Assembly (NCBI RefSeq): GCF_947492715.1
Contig: NZ_CANLNS010000003.1
Span: 310,001-374,000 of the forward strand
Length of the DNA: 64,000 bases
Direction: 5' to 3'
Origin: an uncultured Psychroserpens sp.
Lineage (GTDB): Bacteria; Bacteroidota; Bacteroidia; Flavobacteriales; Flavobacteriaceae
Position numbers and translations under genes: made by a program. A model generated the notes under the pieces. That model was not told the DNA's origin. It searched no databases and saw only the letters and a program-made list of their open reading frames with translations. Positions 53,213 to 63,489 of this stretch are shown one piece after another; the first letter of the stretch is position 1, and each line of letters opens with the position of its first letter.

Positions 53213-55069
53213 ATGAAATTAAAGCGTAAAATAAAAACTATAGGTGTCTTAATTATTTCATTGATATTTAGTTTTTCAATGTGGGCACAAGATAGAATTA
53301 ATAAGAAAACAGTGGTAGATCTGTTTGAGGTAGATAAAAATTCTAGCTTAAGAGATAAATACATTACTGATGATATTGACGGTGAAATATTGAGCTTAAA
53401 TCAACAAAAATTATTAGAATTAATAAATAGTGATTTGAATTCATTTGTTTTAAAAGTACCAGTTCAAGATCGAATAATTGAATTGAATTTGAAAAGATCT
53501 AATTTTATTGTTGATGGCGCCAAAGGAAAAACCACGCACAGTAAATTTGAAACAAAGTTAATGGGAAGAGGAGCCCATTTTTGGGGTCATGTAGAAGATG
53601 ATAAATATAGTGGAGCCATTATAGCGTTCTCATTTTATAAGGATCAAGTATATGGCTTTTTGTCTTCACAATATGGAAATTACAGTTTACATAAACTCAA
53701 TGAAAAATCTGATAATTATGCTTTTTATAAATACAAAGAAGAAGTTAACGATTTTGAATGTGCCACGGATACAAATGGTTTTCCTAAGAAAGACAGTAAC
53801 GCTTTTCAATTAGAAAATAGTAATGTCTCTCAAAGTGCATTAGATTATCCATTGGAAATTTCCATGAATGCCAATAACTGTGTTATTAATAACCCTTTTA
53901 TGGGAAATGGGTCGATAACACATTCCATAGACTACATATTAAGTCATTTTAATCTCTATTCATTAATATTTGCTAATGAAGAGGTGTCCATAAAAATTTC
54001 TGAAATTGTACTAGAAGATTCAGTTCCAAATGGTACAGGTCAAGAAGTTTGTTTATTTGGTGTAAATGCATCTACAGATTTTTACGGACCAGGTATGACT
54101 TTTAGTGGAGGAAATTGCCCTCCAAGTGGAACTACGCATTATCTTCAGCAATTTCAGGATATCTTGGGCAATTCATATGTTGGTGATTATGCCTATATGT
54201 ATGTGGGAAGCAGCTGCCGCGCTTCAGGCAGGGCTGCTACTATTGGCGCATTTTGTAATGCACCTAAAACATCAAGAATGGGAGTAGGATTAGCTCCTAA
54301 TGCCTTGTTAGATGACCACCCACTTCCTGATTATTTTCATCGATTAAATATTTTTCCGCATGAAATAGGCCATTTGTTAGGTGCTGTTCATACTTTTTGT
54401 TCTTCTACACCTTATTACAACATCATGTTATCCGGAGGAGGAAGTTGTTTCGATGTTGACAAAGATTTTAGAAGAGGATTTGGTGTAGCTCGTGGTAACA
54501 CAATTAGAAACAATATATTAAATAATATGACTTGTTTTAATGAAAGTAATTCATGTGAACAAGACGATCTTTATATTTTTCATAGAATTGAAGATTTAGG
54601 GAGTGTTGATTACGCAGCTTTTTATAAAGCAACAAATATAGTTGCAGATAATCTAATACTAAACAATTCTGAAGCCTTATATACTGCTGAAGCGGCTATT
54701 GAGCTTATTCCAGGGTTTGAGGTAGAAGAGAACTCAGAATTTGAAGCTAGAATAGAAGCATGTAATAACGGAGCTAGTAGAATTGGAGTAGATCCTATTT
54801 CTAATAATGATGTCAGTGGGATTGCTATACTAATTTCTCCAACAGCAATTGAAGATATTGTCAATGTCGAGAATAAAAGTATTGAAGGTGTTGAGATGTC
54901 ATCTATCAAGGTTTACAACCTTATAGGAACGGAGGTATTTAAGCTAAATGGTATAAAAGAAAGAAAAGCTAACTTAGATTTGAGTCATTTATCAAAAGGC
55001 TTTTATGTGGTAAAAATATCGGCAACTAATGGAAATGTATTACACACTCAAAAAATAATAAAAAAGTAA
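53213..55069 (+). CDS. T9SS-sorted zinc metalloprotease (618 aa)
   Basis: A signal peptide (about 1-25), an N-terminal beta domain, and a metzincin-like catalytic domain with HEIGHLLGAVH (H383-H393; HExxHxxGxxH), preceded by LFGVNASTDFYGPGMTFSGG. A C-terminal T9SS type A domain (SSIKVYNLIGTEVFKL, LSHLSKGFYVVKI, QKIIKK) exports it. A role in cell-surface processing or nutrient acquisition is inferred. It is co-transcribed with the preceding gene (1-base gap) and ends at a bidirectional terminator. Confidence 0.93.
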   Translation: MKLKRKIKTIGVLIISLIFSFSMWAQDRINKKTVVDLFEVDKNSSLRDKYITDDIDGEILSLNQQKLLELINSDLNSFVLKVPVQDRIIELNLKRSNFIVDGAKGKTTHSKFETKLMGRGAHFWGHVEDDKYSGAIIAFSFYKDQVYGFLSSQYGNYSLHKLNEKSDNYAFYKYKEEVNDFECATDTNGFPKKDSNAFQLENSNVSQSALDYPLEISMNANNCVINNPFMGNGSITHSIDYILSHFNLYSLIFANEEVSIKISEIVLEDSVPNGTGQEVCLFGVNASTDFYGPGMTFSGGNCPPSGTTHYLQQFQDILGNSYVGDYAYMYVGSSCRASGRAATIGAFCNAPKTSRMGVGLAPNALLDDHPLPDYFHRLNIFPHEIGHLLGAVHTFCSSTPYYNIMLSGGGSCFDVDKDFRRGFGVARGNTIRNNILNNMTCFNESNSCEQDDLYIFHRIEDLGSVDYAAFYKATNIVADNLILNNSEALYTAEAAIELIPGFEVEENSEFEARIEACNNGASRIGVDPISNNDVSGIAILISPTAIEDIVNVENKSIEGVEMSSIKVYNLIGTEVFKLNGIKERKANLDLSHLSKGFYVVKISATNGNVLHTQKIIKK

Positions 55070-55090
55070 ATTTTCTTTGATAAGAATACT

Positions 55091-55119
55091 AAAAGGTCGT
55101 AATTAATTACGGCCTTTTT
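55091..55119. terminator. Bidirectional terminator between convergent genes
   Basis: A 13-bp stem (AAAAGGTCGTAAT with ATTACGGCCTTTT, one T-G wobble) flanked by A and T runs on each side. The stop of the minus-strand gene at 55103 falls inside it. Confidence 0.85.
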
Positions 55120-56011
55120 CTTTTACATCGTGATAACACAAGTAACTCAGTTTATATAACTGCAAACCAAACATGCTTGGTGTTTTACCCAATAAATTAG
55201 TGTGAAACCGGTTTTTGAATCGTTTAAAAATCCAAGAAAAAAGAAGATTCAGTTTCCACTGCTTTAGTGTTCTATACACTACAATTAGGCTGTTCTCGGT
55301 TGAGTTAATTAAACCTTCCTTATCTAATGCTAATAAAGTGTCTACAGATTGCTCTACTTTTTTGAGATAAGAGGCATTAGGTTCTAATCCCAAATGAAAA
55401 ACTTCATTATTAATATGAACGATAAGCACTTTTTTGGTTTTTAAAAGCGATCCAAAGTAATTATCGTAACCATAGCCTTTATAGGTGATTTGAGAATTTA
55501 TCTGTTTAAACAGTATCTTCTTAATTAGGAAATTTGCCGAAATCGTAATTTTATATGGTTTTTTATTTCGAATTGCCGCATCAACTTGCTCTTTAGACTT
55601 TCCGTAGGTCCAACGCAACACAAGATGGTCATCAGGTCGTTCTTTTTTATAAGCAAAACCGCCATAAACGGCATCGTATTCAGCATTTATAAACACCAAA
55701 TAATCTTTAATGAATGTCTCCGATTTTGGGACGACATCTGCATCTAAAAATAAAAGCCAATCAAATGAGGCCTGTTCTGCTAAACGTTGCCTCACTGCCA
55801 CTCTTCCCACATTATTTGATGCTACGTGATATGTAGTATGACTTAGGCTTGCTACGTTAGAGTTGGTCGTACCAATATCGTCTTGAGAACCATCGTCCAT
55901 ACAGATAATTTCAAAGACGACATTTGCAGAAATCAGCTGCTCATGAAGGCTGTTCACTAGCAGTCTTATATCGTAATTGTAAACAGGAATGAGTACAGAA
56001 AGCATAGACAT
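55103..56011 (-). CDS. Glycosyltransferase family 2 (302 aa)
   Basis: LSVLIPVYNYDIRLLVNSLH, EIICMDDGSQDDIG, NNVGRVAVRQRLAEQASFDW and LFLDADVVPKSETFI (DxD). The C-terminal region has KITISANFLIKKILFKQI and GYGYDNYFGS. The start is ATG at 56011, with an alternative ATG at 56005. It sits on the opposite strand to the secreted-protein genes on both sides. Confidence 0.92.
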   Translation of the reverse strand: MSMLSVLIPVYNYDIRLLVNSLHEQLISANVVFEIICMDDGSQDDIGTTNSNVASLSHTTYHVASNNVGRVAVRQRLAEQASFDWLLFLDADVVPKSETFIKDYLVFINAEYDAVYGGFAYKKERPDDHLVLRWTYGKSKEQVDAAIRNKKPYKITISANFLIKKILFKQINSQITYKGYGYDNYFGSLLKTKKVLIVHINNEVFHLGLEPNASYLKKVEQSVDTLLALDKEGLINSTENSLIVVYRTLKQWKLNLLFSWIFKRFKNRFHTNLLGKTPSMFGLQLYKLSYLCYHDVKEKGRN

Positions 56012-56095
56012 ACGTTATTATTCAAAAATACACTTTTTATGGTATTAACTATTTCGAATACTTATTTTTGGTATAGTAATTGGAATTACAAATTT

Positions 56096-57718
56096 ATGAT
56101 ACAACGTTTACTCTATATTTTATGTTGCTTTGTTGGGCTTTATGCTAGTGCCCAACAAGAATTTCATGTGTTTCCAATAGATCACAAAAGTACACCTGGA
56201 ACTCAAAATGGTACAGGGCATATAGATAATCCCTGGGATCTTCAAACGGCGATACAGCAAAAAACAAAGATTACCTCTGGCGATACTATTTGGCTGCATG
56301 AAGGTATCTATAATGGCCGATTTGTAAGCACGCTCCAAAGTCTTACCCCTAAATCATTTATAACGGTTGCAGCTTTTAAAGACGATAAAGTGGTTTTAAA
56401 CGGAAATGTGCCGTCGTCAAAAACATCTGTTTTAGAGGTGAGAGGCCAGCAAATTATGTTTAAAGATTTTGAGATTACGTTTTTGGGTAACTTTTGGAGA
56501 AATGCGACAGTCGAAGGCTTTAAAAGTGTATCCGGAATTTCCCATAATAGTGGTATAGATTGTAAGTTTGTAAATCTTAAAATTCATAATAATCCAGGTT
56601 CTGGAATAGGCTCATGGAAACGTGCTGGTGGATCAGAAATTCTGGATTGTATAATATATAACAACGGATATATTACCAAAAAAGGAAAAGGTGGTGGTGT
56701 TGGTATTTATGTTCAAAATGCCTCAGATGAAATGAGAATTATTGAAAATAATATCATCTTCAATAATTTCTATAAAGGCGTACAAATATGGTCCGCAAAT
56801 AAAAAGGCAAAGGAGTCCTTTGTGAAAAACGTTGAATTAAAAAATAATGCAATTTTTAATAATGGATCTCCGGCAGGCACTTTTAAAGATAATGTGATTG
56901 TTGGATCTGGAGACAGAAATGGTGTCAATAACCCTAAACATATTAGAATCTTTAATAATGTGTTATATCATAATACTAAGGTGTCCGACGGACAAGTGAG
57001 TGGAGATGGCGCTTCATTAACTTTAGGGTTTCATAAAAATGCACCAATTGAAGATGTTATTGCGCGAAACAACATTGTTATTGGTAGAAATAATGCACTT
57101 CGGATTTTACACGCAAAATCATTGATATTTGAGAATAATATGGCGTACTGTGGTTATCTGCATTTAGAATCTTCGGTTTTGGAACATATTAAAAATTGGG
57201 ATTTTAAAGATAACACCTACTACACCAAGAAGCAATCGAGTTTTAGAGTTTTAAAGGACAAAGACTATAGTATTGAACGGTGGCGATCTGATTTTGGATT
57301 AGATCAAAACAGTACATGGAAACAGGTTAATACTTATGACTTTGAACCAGTTGCAAGGCTTACTAAATATAAGTCTAGAGATCGCACCTATAAAGTAACG
57401 GCACTCGATGAAAATGGAGATCCTGTGCTTACAAAGTTCTCAGGCCTTGGTTTGAAACCAGGAATGACCTATTCTATTTATGATGTTGAAAATTTAGATA
57501 CAGTTTTAAAGTCGGGTACACTTTCTGACGATTTTGTCATTACATTTCCTATGCAACAAAAGGAATTTATTAAGCCGCTTCATAATACAAAAGCACGTAA
57601 AACATTATCTAATTTTGGTGTGTTTATTATAGAGTTTAATACAGAGGCAACGACAGAAGTTCCAGTCAAAAAAAAGGATAACGCATTTAAACGATTTTTT
57701 AAATGGTTAGGTTTTTAA
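56096..57718 (+). CDS. Secreted right-handed beta-helix protein (540 aa)
   Basis: The ATG at 56096 gives a clean signal peptide (IQRLLYILCCFVGLYASAQQ), whereas the upstream ATG at 56039 would put 19 residues before it. Repeats such as SGIDCKFVNLKIHNNPGSG, GGVGIYVQNASDEMRIIENN and NAIFNNGSPAGTF are pectate-lyase-like beta-helix rungs. It probably binds or cleaves polysaccharide. The C-terminal 120 residues are beta-rich and end in a lysine tail. The overlap with ftsE at the end is 4 bases, convergent. Confidence 0.85.
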   Translation: MIQRLLYILCCFVGLYASAQQEFHVFPIDHKSTPGTQNGTGHIDNPWDLQTAIQQKTKITSGDTIWLHEGIYNGRFVSTLQSLTPKSFITVAAFKDDKVVLNGNVPSSKTSVLEVRGQQIMFKDFEITFLGNFWRNATVEGFKSVSGISHNSGIDCKFVNLKIHNNPGSGIGSWKRAGGSEILDCIIYNNGYITKKGKGGGVGIYVQNASDEMRIIENNIIFNNFYKGVQIWSANKKAKESFVKNVELKNNAIFNNGSPAGTFKDNVIVGSGDRNGVNNPKHIRIFNNVLYHNTKVSDGQVSGDGASLTLGFHKNAPIEDVIARNNIVIGRNNALRILHAKSLIFENNMAYCGYLHLESSVLEHIKNWDFKDNTYYTKKQSSFRVLKDKDYSIERWRSDFGLDQNSTWKQVNTYDFEPVARLTKYKSRDRTYKVTALDENGDPVLTKFSGLGLKPGMTYSIYDVENLDTVLKSGTLSDDFVITFPMQQKEFIKPLHNTKARKTLSNFGVFIIEFNTEATTEVPVKKKDNAFKRFFKWLGF

Positions 57719-58398
57719 CCCTTACGTTGTACCACTTCAAACACCTTGTTTTCATCACATTTTAAGGTCTTACTAGGATATTTCAGTAAAAGCGCATAAT
57801 CATGTGTAGCCATTAAAATAGTGTTGCCATTTTTATTAATATCAAGCAATACCTCCATGACTTCGATACTCGTTTGCGGATCTAAATTTCCTGTAGGCTC
57901 ATCGGCTAGAATAAGCTCAGGGTCGTTCAATAAAGCTCTGGCAATAGCAATACGCTGTTGTTCACCTCCAGATAACTCATGTGGGAATTTGAAACCTTTA
58001 GTTTTCATAGCCACTTTATCTAAAACGGTTTCAATACGTTCGCTAATTTTAGTCTTGTCTTTCCATCCAGTAGCTTTTAAAACAAATTCAAGATTACCGT
58101 TTATGGTTCTATCTGGGAGTAATTTAAAATCTTGGAAGACAATACCCAATTTTCGTCTTAAAAAAGGGATATCCTTCTCCTTCATGGTTCTTAAATCGTA
58201 ATCCACAACATGACCTTCGCCTTCTGTTAATTCTAGATCACCATAAAGTGTTTTCATAAAACTACTTTTACCACTTCCAGTTTTACCGATGAGGTAGACA
58301 AAGTCGCCTTTGTTCATTTCAAAATTCACATCGGATAAGACCATGCTATCCCCTTGATAGATAGAAGCATTTTTAAGTTGTAAAATAGTTTCAGACAT
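57715..58398 (-). CDS. ftsE: FtsE-like cell-division ABC ATPase (227 aa)
   Basis: Walker A GKTGSGKS (residues 38-45), signature LSGGEQQR (142-149) and Walker B LILADEPTG (near 162-170). The sequence is of FtsE type, which with membrane partner FtsX activates peptidoglycan hydrolases at division. ftsX is not beside it here, as is usual in Bacteroidota. Confidence 0.93.
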   Translation of the reverse strand: MSETILQLKNASIYQGDSMVLSDVNFEMNKGDFVYLIGKTGSGKSSFMKTLYGDLELTEGEGHVVDYDLRTMKEKDIPFLRRKLGIVFQDFKLLPDRTINGNLEFVLKATGWKDKTKISERIETVLDKVAMKTKGFKFPHELSGGEQQRIAIARALLNDPELILADEPTGNLDPQTSIEVMEVLLDINKNGNTILMATHDYALLLKYPSKTLKCDENKVFEVVQRKG

Positions 58399-58562
58399 AA
58401 TTTAAATACGCATTTAAATGAAATGTAAATGTATTATAAAAACTAGCAACTACCAATAGCCAAAAACTAAATTCTAGATTGCTTTAGATGAAACGTAAAC
58501 TGTAACATAATCTTGTGTAAAGAGTCTGTTTAATAAGTTCGTGTATAATTATAGCACGATTC

Positions 58563-58594
58563 TTGCGTTATAGGAAAGAGATAAATTATCTTTG
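58563..58594 (+). promoter_or_regulatory. Promoter of the TPR / barrel operon
   Basis: TATCTTTG (58587-58594) matches TAnnTTTG and a TTG at 58563-58565 lies 21 bases upstream. The leader before the ATG at 58618 would be about 17 bases. Confidence 0.65.
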
Positions 58595-58617
58595 ACATCA
58601 ATTAAAAATCGAACTTA

Positions 58618-61600
58618 ATGACTTTCAGAAAAATAAGTTTTGTACTTAGCTTTTTGTTACTGGCTTCTTATTTACAAGCCCAACAAACTGCTGCCTATAC
58701 TAGTGACCTAGTAGACTACCAAAAAGCACTCACATTATATAATAACAAGCAATATCAAGCTGCTCAGTCTTTATTTGAAGCTATAAAAAATGATGCGCCC
58801 AATGAGACCTTAGAATCTGATTGTGCCTATTATATTGCCAATTGCGCTGTGCGTTTAAATCAGAGAAATGCCGATGATCTTATTCAAGATTTTGTAGATA
58901 ATTATCCAACAAGTACGAAGAGAAATACTGCGTTTCTTGATGTAGCCGACTATTATTTTACCAACGGAAAATATGCCTATGCTAGAAAATGGTATGATAA
59001 AGTTGATGAAAATAGCATTTCTCGTTCAGAACGTGATAAATTCAATTTTAACTATGGTTATACGTTATACTCTACAGGCGATGAAACAGGAGCTAACAAA
59101 TACTTAAATAGGGTAATCACCTCAAAAAAATATGGATCTCAGGCTAAGTATTATATTGGTTTTATGGCCTATGAAGGCGATGACTATGATAAGGCCAATG
59201 AGTATTTTGATCAGGTAAGTGACCAAGAAAAATACAAAGAAAAGCTATCGTATTATCAGGCTGATCTTAACTTTAAATTAGGTAAGTTCGAAAAAGCCAT
59301 AACACTGGCTAAAGAACAAATAGATAATAGCAATCCTCAAGAAAAATCGGAACTTTCAAAAATTATTGGTGAGAGTTATTTCAATTTAGAACAGTATGCT
59401 GATGCCATTCCTTACTTGAAAAACTATAAAGGAAGACGTGGTAAATGGAATAATGTTGATTATTATCAACTAGGTTATGCGTATTATAAACAAAACGATT
59501 TTGAAAGTGCTATTTCAGAATTCAATAAAATTATTGATGGCGATAACAGTGTTGCCCAAAATGCTTACTACCATTTAGGGGAAAGCTATATTAATCTTGA
59601 TAAAAAACAAGAGGCTTTGAATGCTTTTAGAAATGCGTCTCAAATGGATTATGATTTAAAAATTCAAGAAGATGCATGGTTAAATTATGCTAAGATAAGC
59701 TACGATATTGGTAACCCTTACCAATCGGTTCCACAAGTCTTAACAAGTTATCTTAATAAATACCCAGAAACGAGTTATAAAGAGGAAATAGAAACCTTAT
59801 TAATAGATTCTTATATCACATCTAGAAACTATAAAGAAGCCATAAAGTTACTCGAAAACAAGAAGAGTTTTGAAAACCGTGTTGCCTATCAGAAAGTTGC
59901 TTTTTATAGAGGAATTGAAGTGTATAATGAAGGAGATTATAACCAAGCTAAAGCGTTGTTTAATAAGTCTATTGATGAAGCAAAAGATGCTCTGTTCACC
60001 ACAAGAGCTACATTCTGGAAAGCTGAAACCGATTATCACTTAAATAATTTTGATGAAGCACTCATTGGGTTTAAACAATTTATGCAACAGAGTGAGTCGG
60101 CTAATGTGAATGAAATCAATAACATCGATTATAATATTGCCTATACCTATTTTAAACTTAAAGACTACAACCAAGCTACTGCAAATTTCCAAAAATTCAT
60201 TACGAGTCATAAGGATGATAAACTACGCTTGAATGATGCGTATTTGAGGCTAGGTGATGGCTATTTTGTGTCTACTAATTACAATAAAGCAATCGCAGCT
60301 TATGATGAGGCCATTGCAATAAATGAAATTGAAGGCGATTATGCATCTTTTCAAAAGACCATGAGTTATGGGTATATAGGTCAAGGGGCAAAAAAAATAC
60401 AAGGACTAATATCATTTATTGATGATTTTCCTAGATCGTCTCTACGCGATGATGCCATGTACGAATTGGCAAATTCTTATGTGAAATCTAACGAAACTGA
60501 AAAAGCTATGGCCACGTATGAAAGGCTTATTTCAGAATATAGAACAAGCGTTTTTATATCAAAAGTTTTATTGCGACAAGGCTTGTCTTATTACAATAGT
60601 AATGATAACGAACGCGCCTTGCGAAAGCTCAAATTAGTGGCTAATAATTATCCATCTACAGAAGAAGCGAACCAAGCGGTTTCTACAGCGCGTTTAATTT
60701 ATATCGATTTAGGTCGAGTTGATGAATATGCGGCGTGGATAAAAACTTTGGATTATGTTGATGTTACCGATGCAGAGCTCGATAATACGGCATATTTAGC
60801 GGCCGAGAAACAGTATTTAGATAATAATACAGATGGAGCAATTCGTCAATTCAATAAATACTTGAACGAATTTCCTAATGGCATTCATGCACTTAAATCA
60901 CATTTCTATGTGGCTCAACTGTATTCTAAAAAAGAATTACCAGATAATGCGCGTCCTCATTATGAGTATGTCGTGAGTAAGCAAAGAGGCGAATTTACAG
61001 AACAAGCCATGGTTAGGTTATCTGAGATTTATTTAAATGCATCAGATTGGGATAAAGCAATTCCTTTGCTAAAACGTTTAGAGACAGATGCCGATTATCC
61101 TCAAAATGTAACCTATGCGCAATCTAATTTGATGAATGCATACTATCAAAAAGAGAATTATTCAGAAGCCGTTAATTATGCTGAAAAGGTGCTTCAAAAT
61201 TCGAAAATTGATAATAATGTAAAGAGCGATGCTCAAGTGATTATTGCACGTTCGGCTATTAAAACAGGAAATGAAGCCAAGGCCAAAGAGGCTTATGCTA
61301 GAGTCGAAAAGATAGCTACAGGTGCATTAGCCGCCGAAGCATTATACTATAATGCCTATTTCAAACACAAAGAAAGGAAATTCCAATCATCAAATACAAC
61401 CGTTCAGAAATTAGCAAGAGATTATAGTAGCTATAAATATTATAGTGCTAAAGGTTTGGTTGTTATGGCCAAAAACTATGACGCCTTAGGCGATGCTTTT
61501 CAGGCTACTTACATTTTAGAAAGTGTCATCACGAATTTTGCAGAATTTGATGATGTTGTTAGTGAAGCTCAAGAAGAATTGAATCGAATAAAAGCCGAAG

Positions 61601-61641
61601 AAGCCAAGACAAATGCCTCTGTCGAATCTGAACAAAATTAG
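58618..61641 (+). CDS. Large secreted TPR protein (1007 aa)
   Basis: The signal peptide ends in SYLQAQQ, followed by more than 20 tetratricopeptide-like helical hairpins up to the C-terminus (for example YQKALTLYNNKQYQAAQSLF, AYYKQNDFESAISEFNKI, AMVRLSEIYLNASDWDKAI). It probably acts as a periplasmic scaffold. It is followed by a barrel protein whose start is 5 bases after this stop, so the two likely function together. An envelope-assembly role is a guess from the conserved pairing. Confidence 0.92.
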   Translation: MTFRKISFVLSFLLLASYLQAQQTAAYTSDLVDYQKALTLYNNKQYQAAQSLFEAIKNDAPNETLESDCAYYIANCAVRLNQRNADDLIQDFVDNYPTSTKRNTAFLDVADYYFTNGKYAYARKWYDKVDENSISRSERDKFNFNYGYTLYSTGDETGANKYLNRVITSKKYGSQAKYYIGFMAYEGDDYDKANEYFDQVSDQEKYKEKLSYYQADLNFKLGKFEKAITLAKEQIDNSNPQEKSELSKIIGESYFNLEQYADAIPYLKNYKGRRGKWNNVDYYQLGYAYYKQNDFESAISEFNKIIDGDNSVAQNAYYHLGESYINLDKKQEALNAFRNASQMDYDLKIQEDAWLNYAKISYDIGNPYQSVPQVLTSYLNKYPETSYKEEIETLLIDSYITSRNYKEAIKLLENKKSFENRVAYQKVAFYRGIEVYNEGDYNQAKALFNKSIDEAKDALFTTRATFWKAETDYHLNNFDEALIGFKQFMQQSESANVNEINNIDYNIAYTYFKLKDYNQATANFQKFITSHKDDKLRLNDAYLRLGDGYFVSTNYNKAIAAYDEAIAINEIEGDYASFQKTMSYGYIGQGAKKIQGLISFIDDFPRSSLRDDAMYELANSYVKSNETEKAMATYERLISEYRTSVFISKVLLRQGLSYYNSNDNERALRKLKLVANNYPSTEEANQAVSTARLIYIDLGRVDEYAAWIKTLDYVDVTDAELDNTAYLAAEKQYLDNNTDGAIRQFNKYLNEFPNGIHALKSHFYVAQLYSKKELPDNARPHYEYVVSKQRGEFTEQAMVRLSEIYLNASDWDKAIPLLKRLETDADYPQNVTYAQSNLMNAYYQKENYSEAVNYAEKVLQNSKIDNNVKSDAQVIIARSAIKTGNEAKAKEAYARVEKIATGALAAEALYYNAYFKHKERKFQSSNTTVQKLARDYSSYKYYSAKGLVVMAKNYDALGDAFQATYILESVITNFAEFDDVVSEAQEELNRIKAEEAKTNASVESEQN

Positions 61642-61645
61642 AATT

Positions 61646-63364
61646 ATGCAAAACAAACTTAAATATATCGTCTTAGTCATTTTAACGTTTAACGTTACAA
61701 TAACCATTGCTCAGGAGCGAGAAAAAGATACTATTGATACCGACGTGGTAAATGTGGTAAAACCATATACACCAACAATTTCTGATGCCTTTAAAATTAA
61801 AGAAACACCATCTCTAAATGATTCTGTTACGGCGAAGAAAAAAGAAATCAAGTACAATATCTTTTCAATTCCAGTGGCGTCTACATTTACGCCTGCTAAA
61901 GGTAAAGCGGCTAATGTTGATAAAGAAAAGCCTGTGAAGTTATTTGACAACTATGCTTCGCTAGGCGTTGGTACGTATACTACGATTTTAGGTGAAGTTT
62001 ATCTTAATCATGCTCTTAATAGTACTGAAAGAGTAGGAGGATATTTCAGTCATCATTCGTCGGCAGGTGAAATTGATGGCGTAAATTTTGATAATAATTT
62101 TTCTGAAACAGGACTCAATGCACATTATAGTCAGAAACTTAATGACTATTCATGGAAAGTTGAAGGTGGTTTCCAGCTACAAACGTTCAATTGGTATGGC
62201 GTTCCCGATCAAAGTATTCCAACTTTTGACGTAGATCATTCGTTTTATGCAGCTAATTTTGGAGGACAAATCAATTTTGAAGATGCTATAATTAATAAAG
62301 GAAGTGTGCTGTATAGACGTTTTGGTGATAATCAAGATTCTGGGGAAAACAGATTTGTTTTAAAATCAGAATTTGATGTTCCAATCAATGATGAGCTTAT
62401 CAATACCGAAGTTACAATTGATTATCTCGGCGGTTCTTTTGATAGGGCTTATTTCAATACAGACGAGTTAAACTACAGTAATATTAACTTTGGATTAGCT
62501 CCAAGTTATCAAATGAAACAAGATGATTTAACAGTAAGTCTTGGTGTAAATCTCGTATATCTTAATGATACCGAAGCTAGTGATGGGAAGTTCTTTATTT
62601 ATCCAAATGTTACAGCAAGTTATCGTCTGGTAGATGAACTTTTGATTGCTTATGGAGGAATAGAAGGTGGCTTAATTCAAAATTCATATTTCGATTTCGC
62701 TCAGGAAAACCCGTTTGTGTCACCTACCTTGTTTATTGTACCTACAGATCAGGCTTATAATGTGTCTTTAGGACTTAAAGGTAAATTGTCCAATAGCGTG
62801 AGTTATGATATTAGCGGCCATTACTTAGCCGATAATAATCGCGCATTGTTTAAATCTAATCCAGATGCAGGATTAGACCGACAAGCCTATCAGTATGGGA
62901 ATTCTTTTGGAATAACCTATGACGATGTGACTACATTTTCTGTGGCTGGAGCACTTAATATTGATGTCAATAGAAACTTTAAATTAGGTTTAAAAGCCGA
63001 GTATTTCGCTTACGATACAGACAACGAAGCAGAACCATGGAATTTACCAGATATTAAGGCATCTGCCTTTTTAGATTATCAAATTAATAGGCATTGGTTT
63101 GCAGGTGCTAATTTATTCTTTATTGGAGAGCGTAAGGACGAATTTATTACAGGTGTTGGCACATTAACATTGCCAATAGCAGAAACGATCACATTGGATA
63201 GCTATTTTGATGTTAATGCCCACTTAGGTTATAGAATTAACGATCAGTTGTCTGCATTTGCTAAGGCTAATAATATTGCCAATCAAGATTATAACCGTTG
63301 GCTTAATTATCCAGTGCAAGGCATCCAGTTTTTGGCAGGAGCAACGTATCAATTTGATTTTTAA
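61646..63364 (+). CDS. Outer-membrane beta-barrel protein, TonB-receptor-like without plug (572 aa)
   Basis: The start at 61646 (MQNKLKYIVL) gives a clean signal peptide ending in TITIAQ; an upstream ATG would start within the TPR gene. The mature N-terminus has DTDVVNVVKPYTPTISDAFK, then amphipathic strands of a large barrel (LGVGTYTTILGEVYLNHAL and following), ending FLAGATYQFDF with a terminal Phe. There is no plug domain. It is coupled to the TPR gene. Confidence 0.85.
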   Translation: MQNKLKYIVLVILTFNVTITIAQEREKDTIDTDVVNVVKPYTPTISDAFKIKETPSLNDSVTAKKKEIKYNIFSIPVASTFTPAKGKAANVDKEKPVKLFDNYASLGVGTYTTILGEVYLNHALNSTERVGGYFSHHSSAGEIDGVNFDNNFSETGLNAHYSQKLNDYSWKVEGGFQLQTFNWYGVPDQSIPTFDVDHSFYAANFGGQINFEDAIINKGSVLYRRFGDNQDSGENRFVLKSEFDVPINDELINTEVTIDYLGGSFDRAYFNTDELNYSNINFGLAPSYQMKQDDLTVSLGVNLVYLNDTEASDGKFFIYPNVTASYRLVDELLIAYGGIEGGLIQNSYFDFAQENPFVSPTLFIVPTDQAYNVSLGLKGKLSNSVSYDISGHYLADNNRALFKSNPDAGLDRQAYQYGNSFGITYDDVTTFSVAGALNIDVNRNFKLGLKAEYFAYDTDNEAEPWNLPDIKASAFLDYQINRHWFAGANLFFIGERKDEFITGVGTLTLPIAETITLDSYFDVNAHLGYRINDQLSAFAKANNIANQDYNRWLNYPVQGIQFLAGATYQFDF

Positions 63365-63418
63365 AACATTGACGGGTTTTTAAGGGTTGCTTAGCAACCT
63401 TATAAGATAAAACATATT

Positions 63419-63460
63419 AAAAAGCATTCAATACCTAAACCTAGAGATTGAATGCTTTTT
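63419..63460 (+). terminator. Terminator after the barrel gene
   Basis: AAAAAGCATTCAAT and ATTGAATGCTTTTT form a 14-bp stem with a T run. It lies 55 bases after the stop at 63364. Confidence 0.9.
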
Positions 63461-63489
63461 GTATTTTTATACGTCTAAAAAAACCAACA

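Noticed and set aside
56039..56095. Upstream ATG for the beta-helix protein
   Set aside because: It places 19 polar and aromatic residues before an otherwise perfect signal peptide that begins at 56096.
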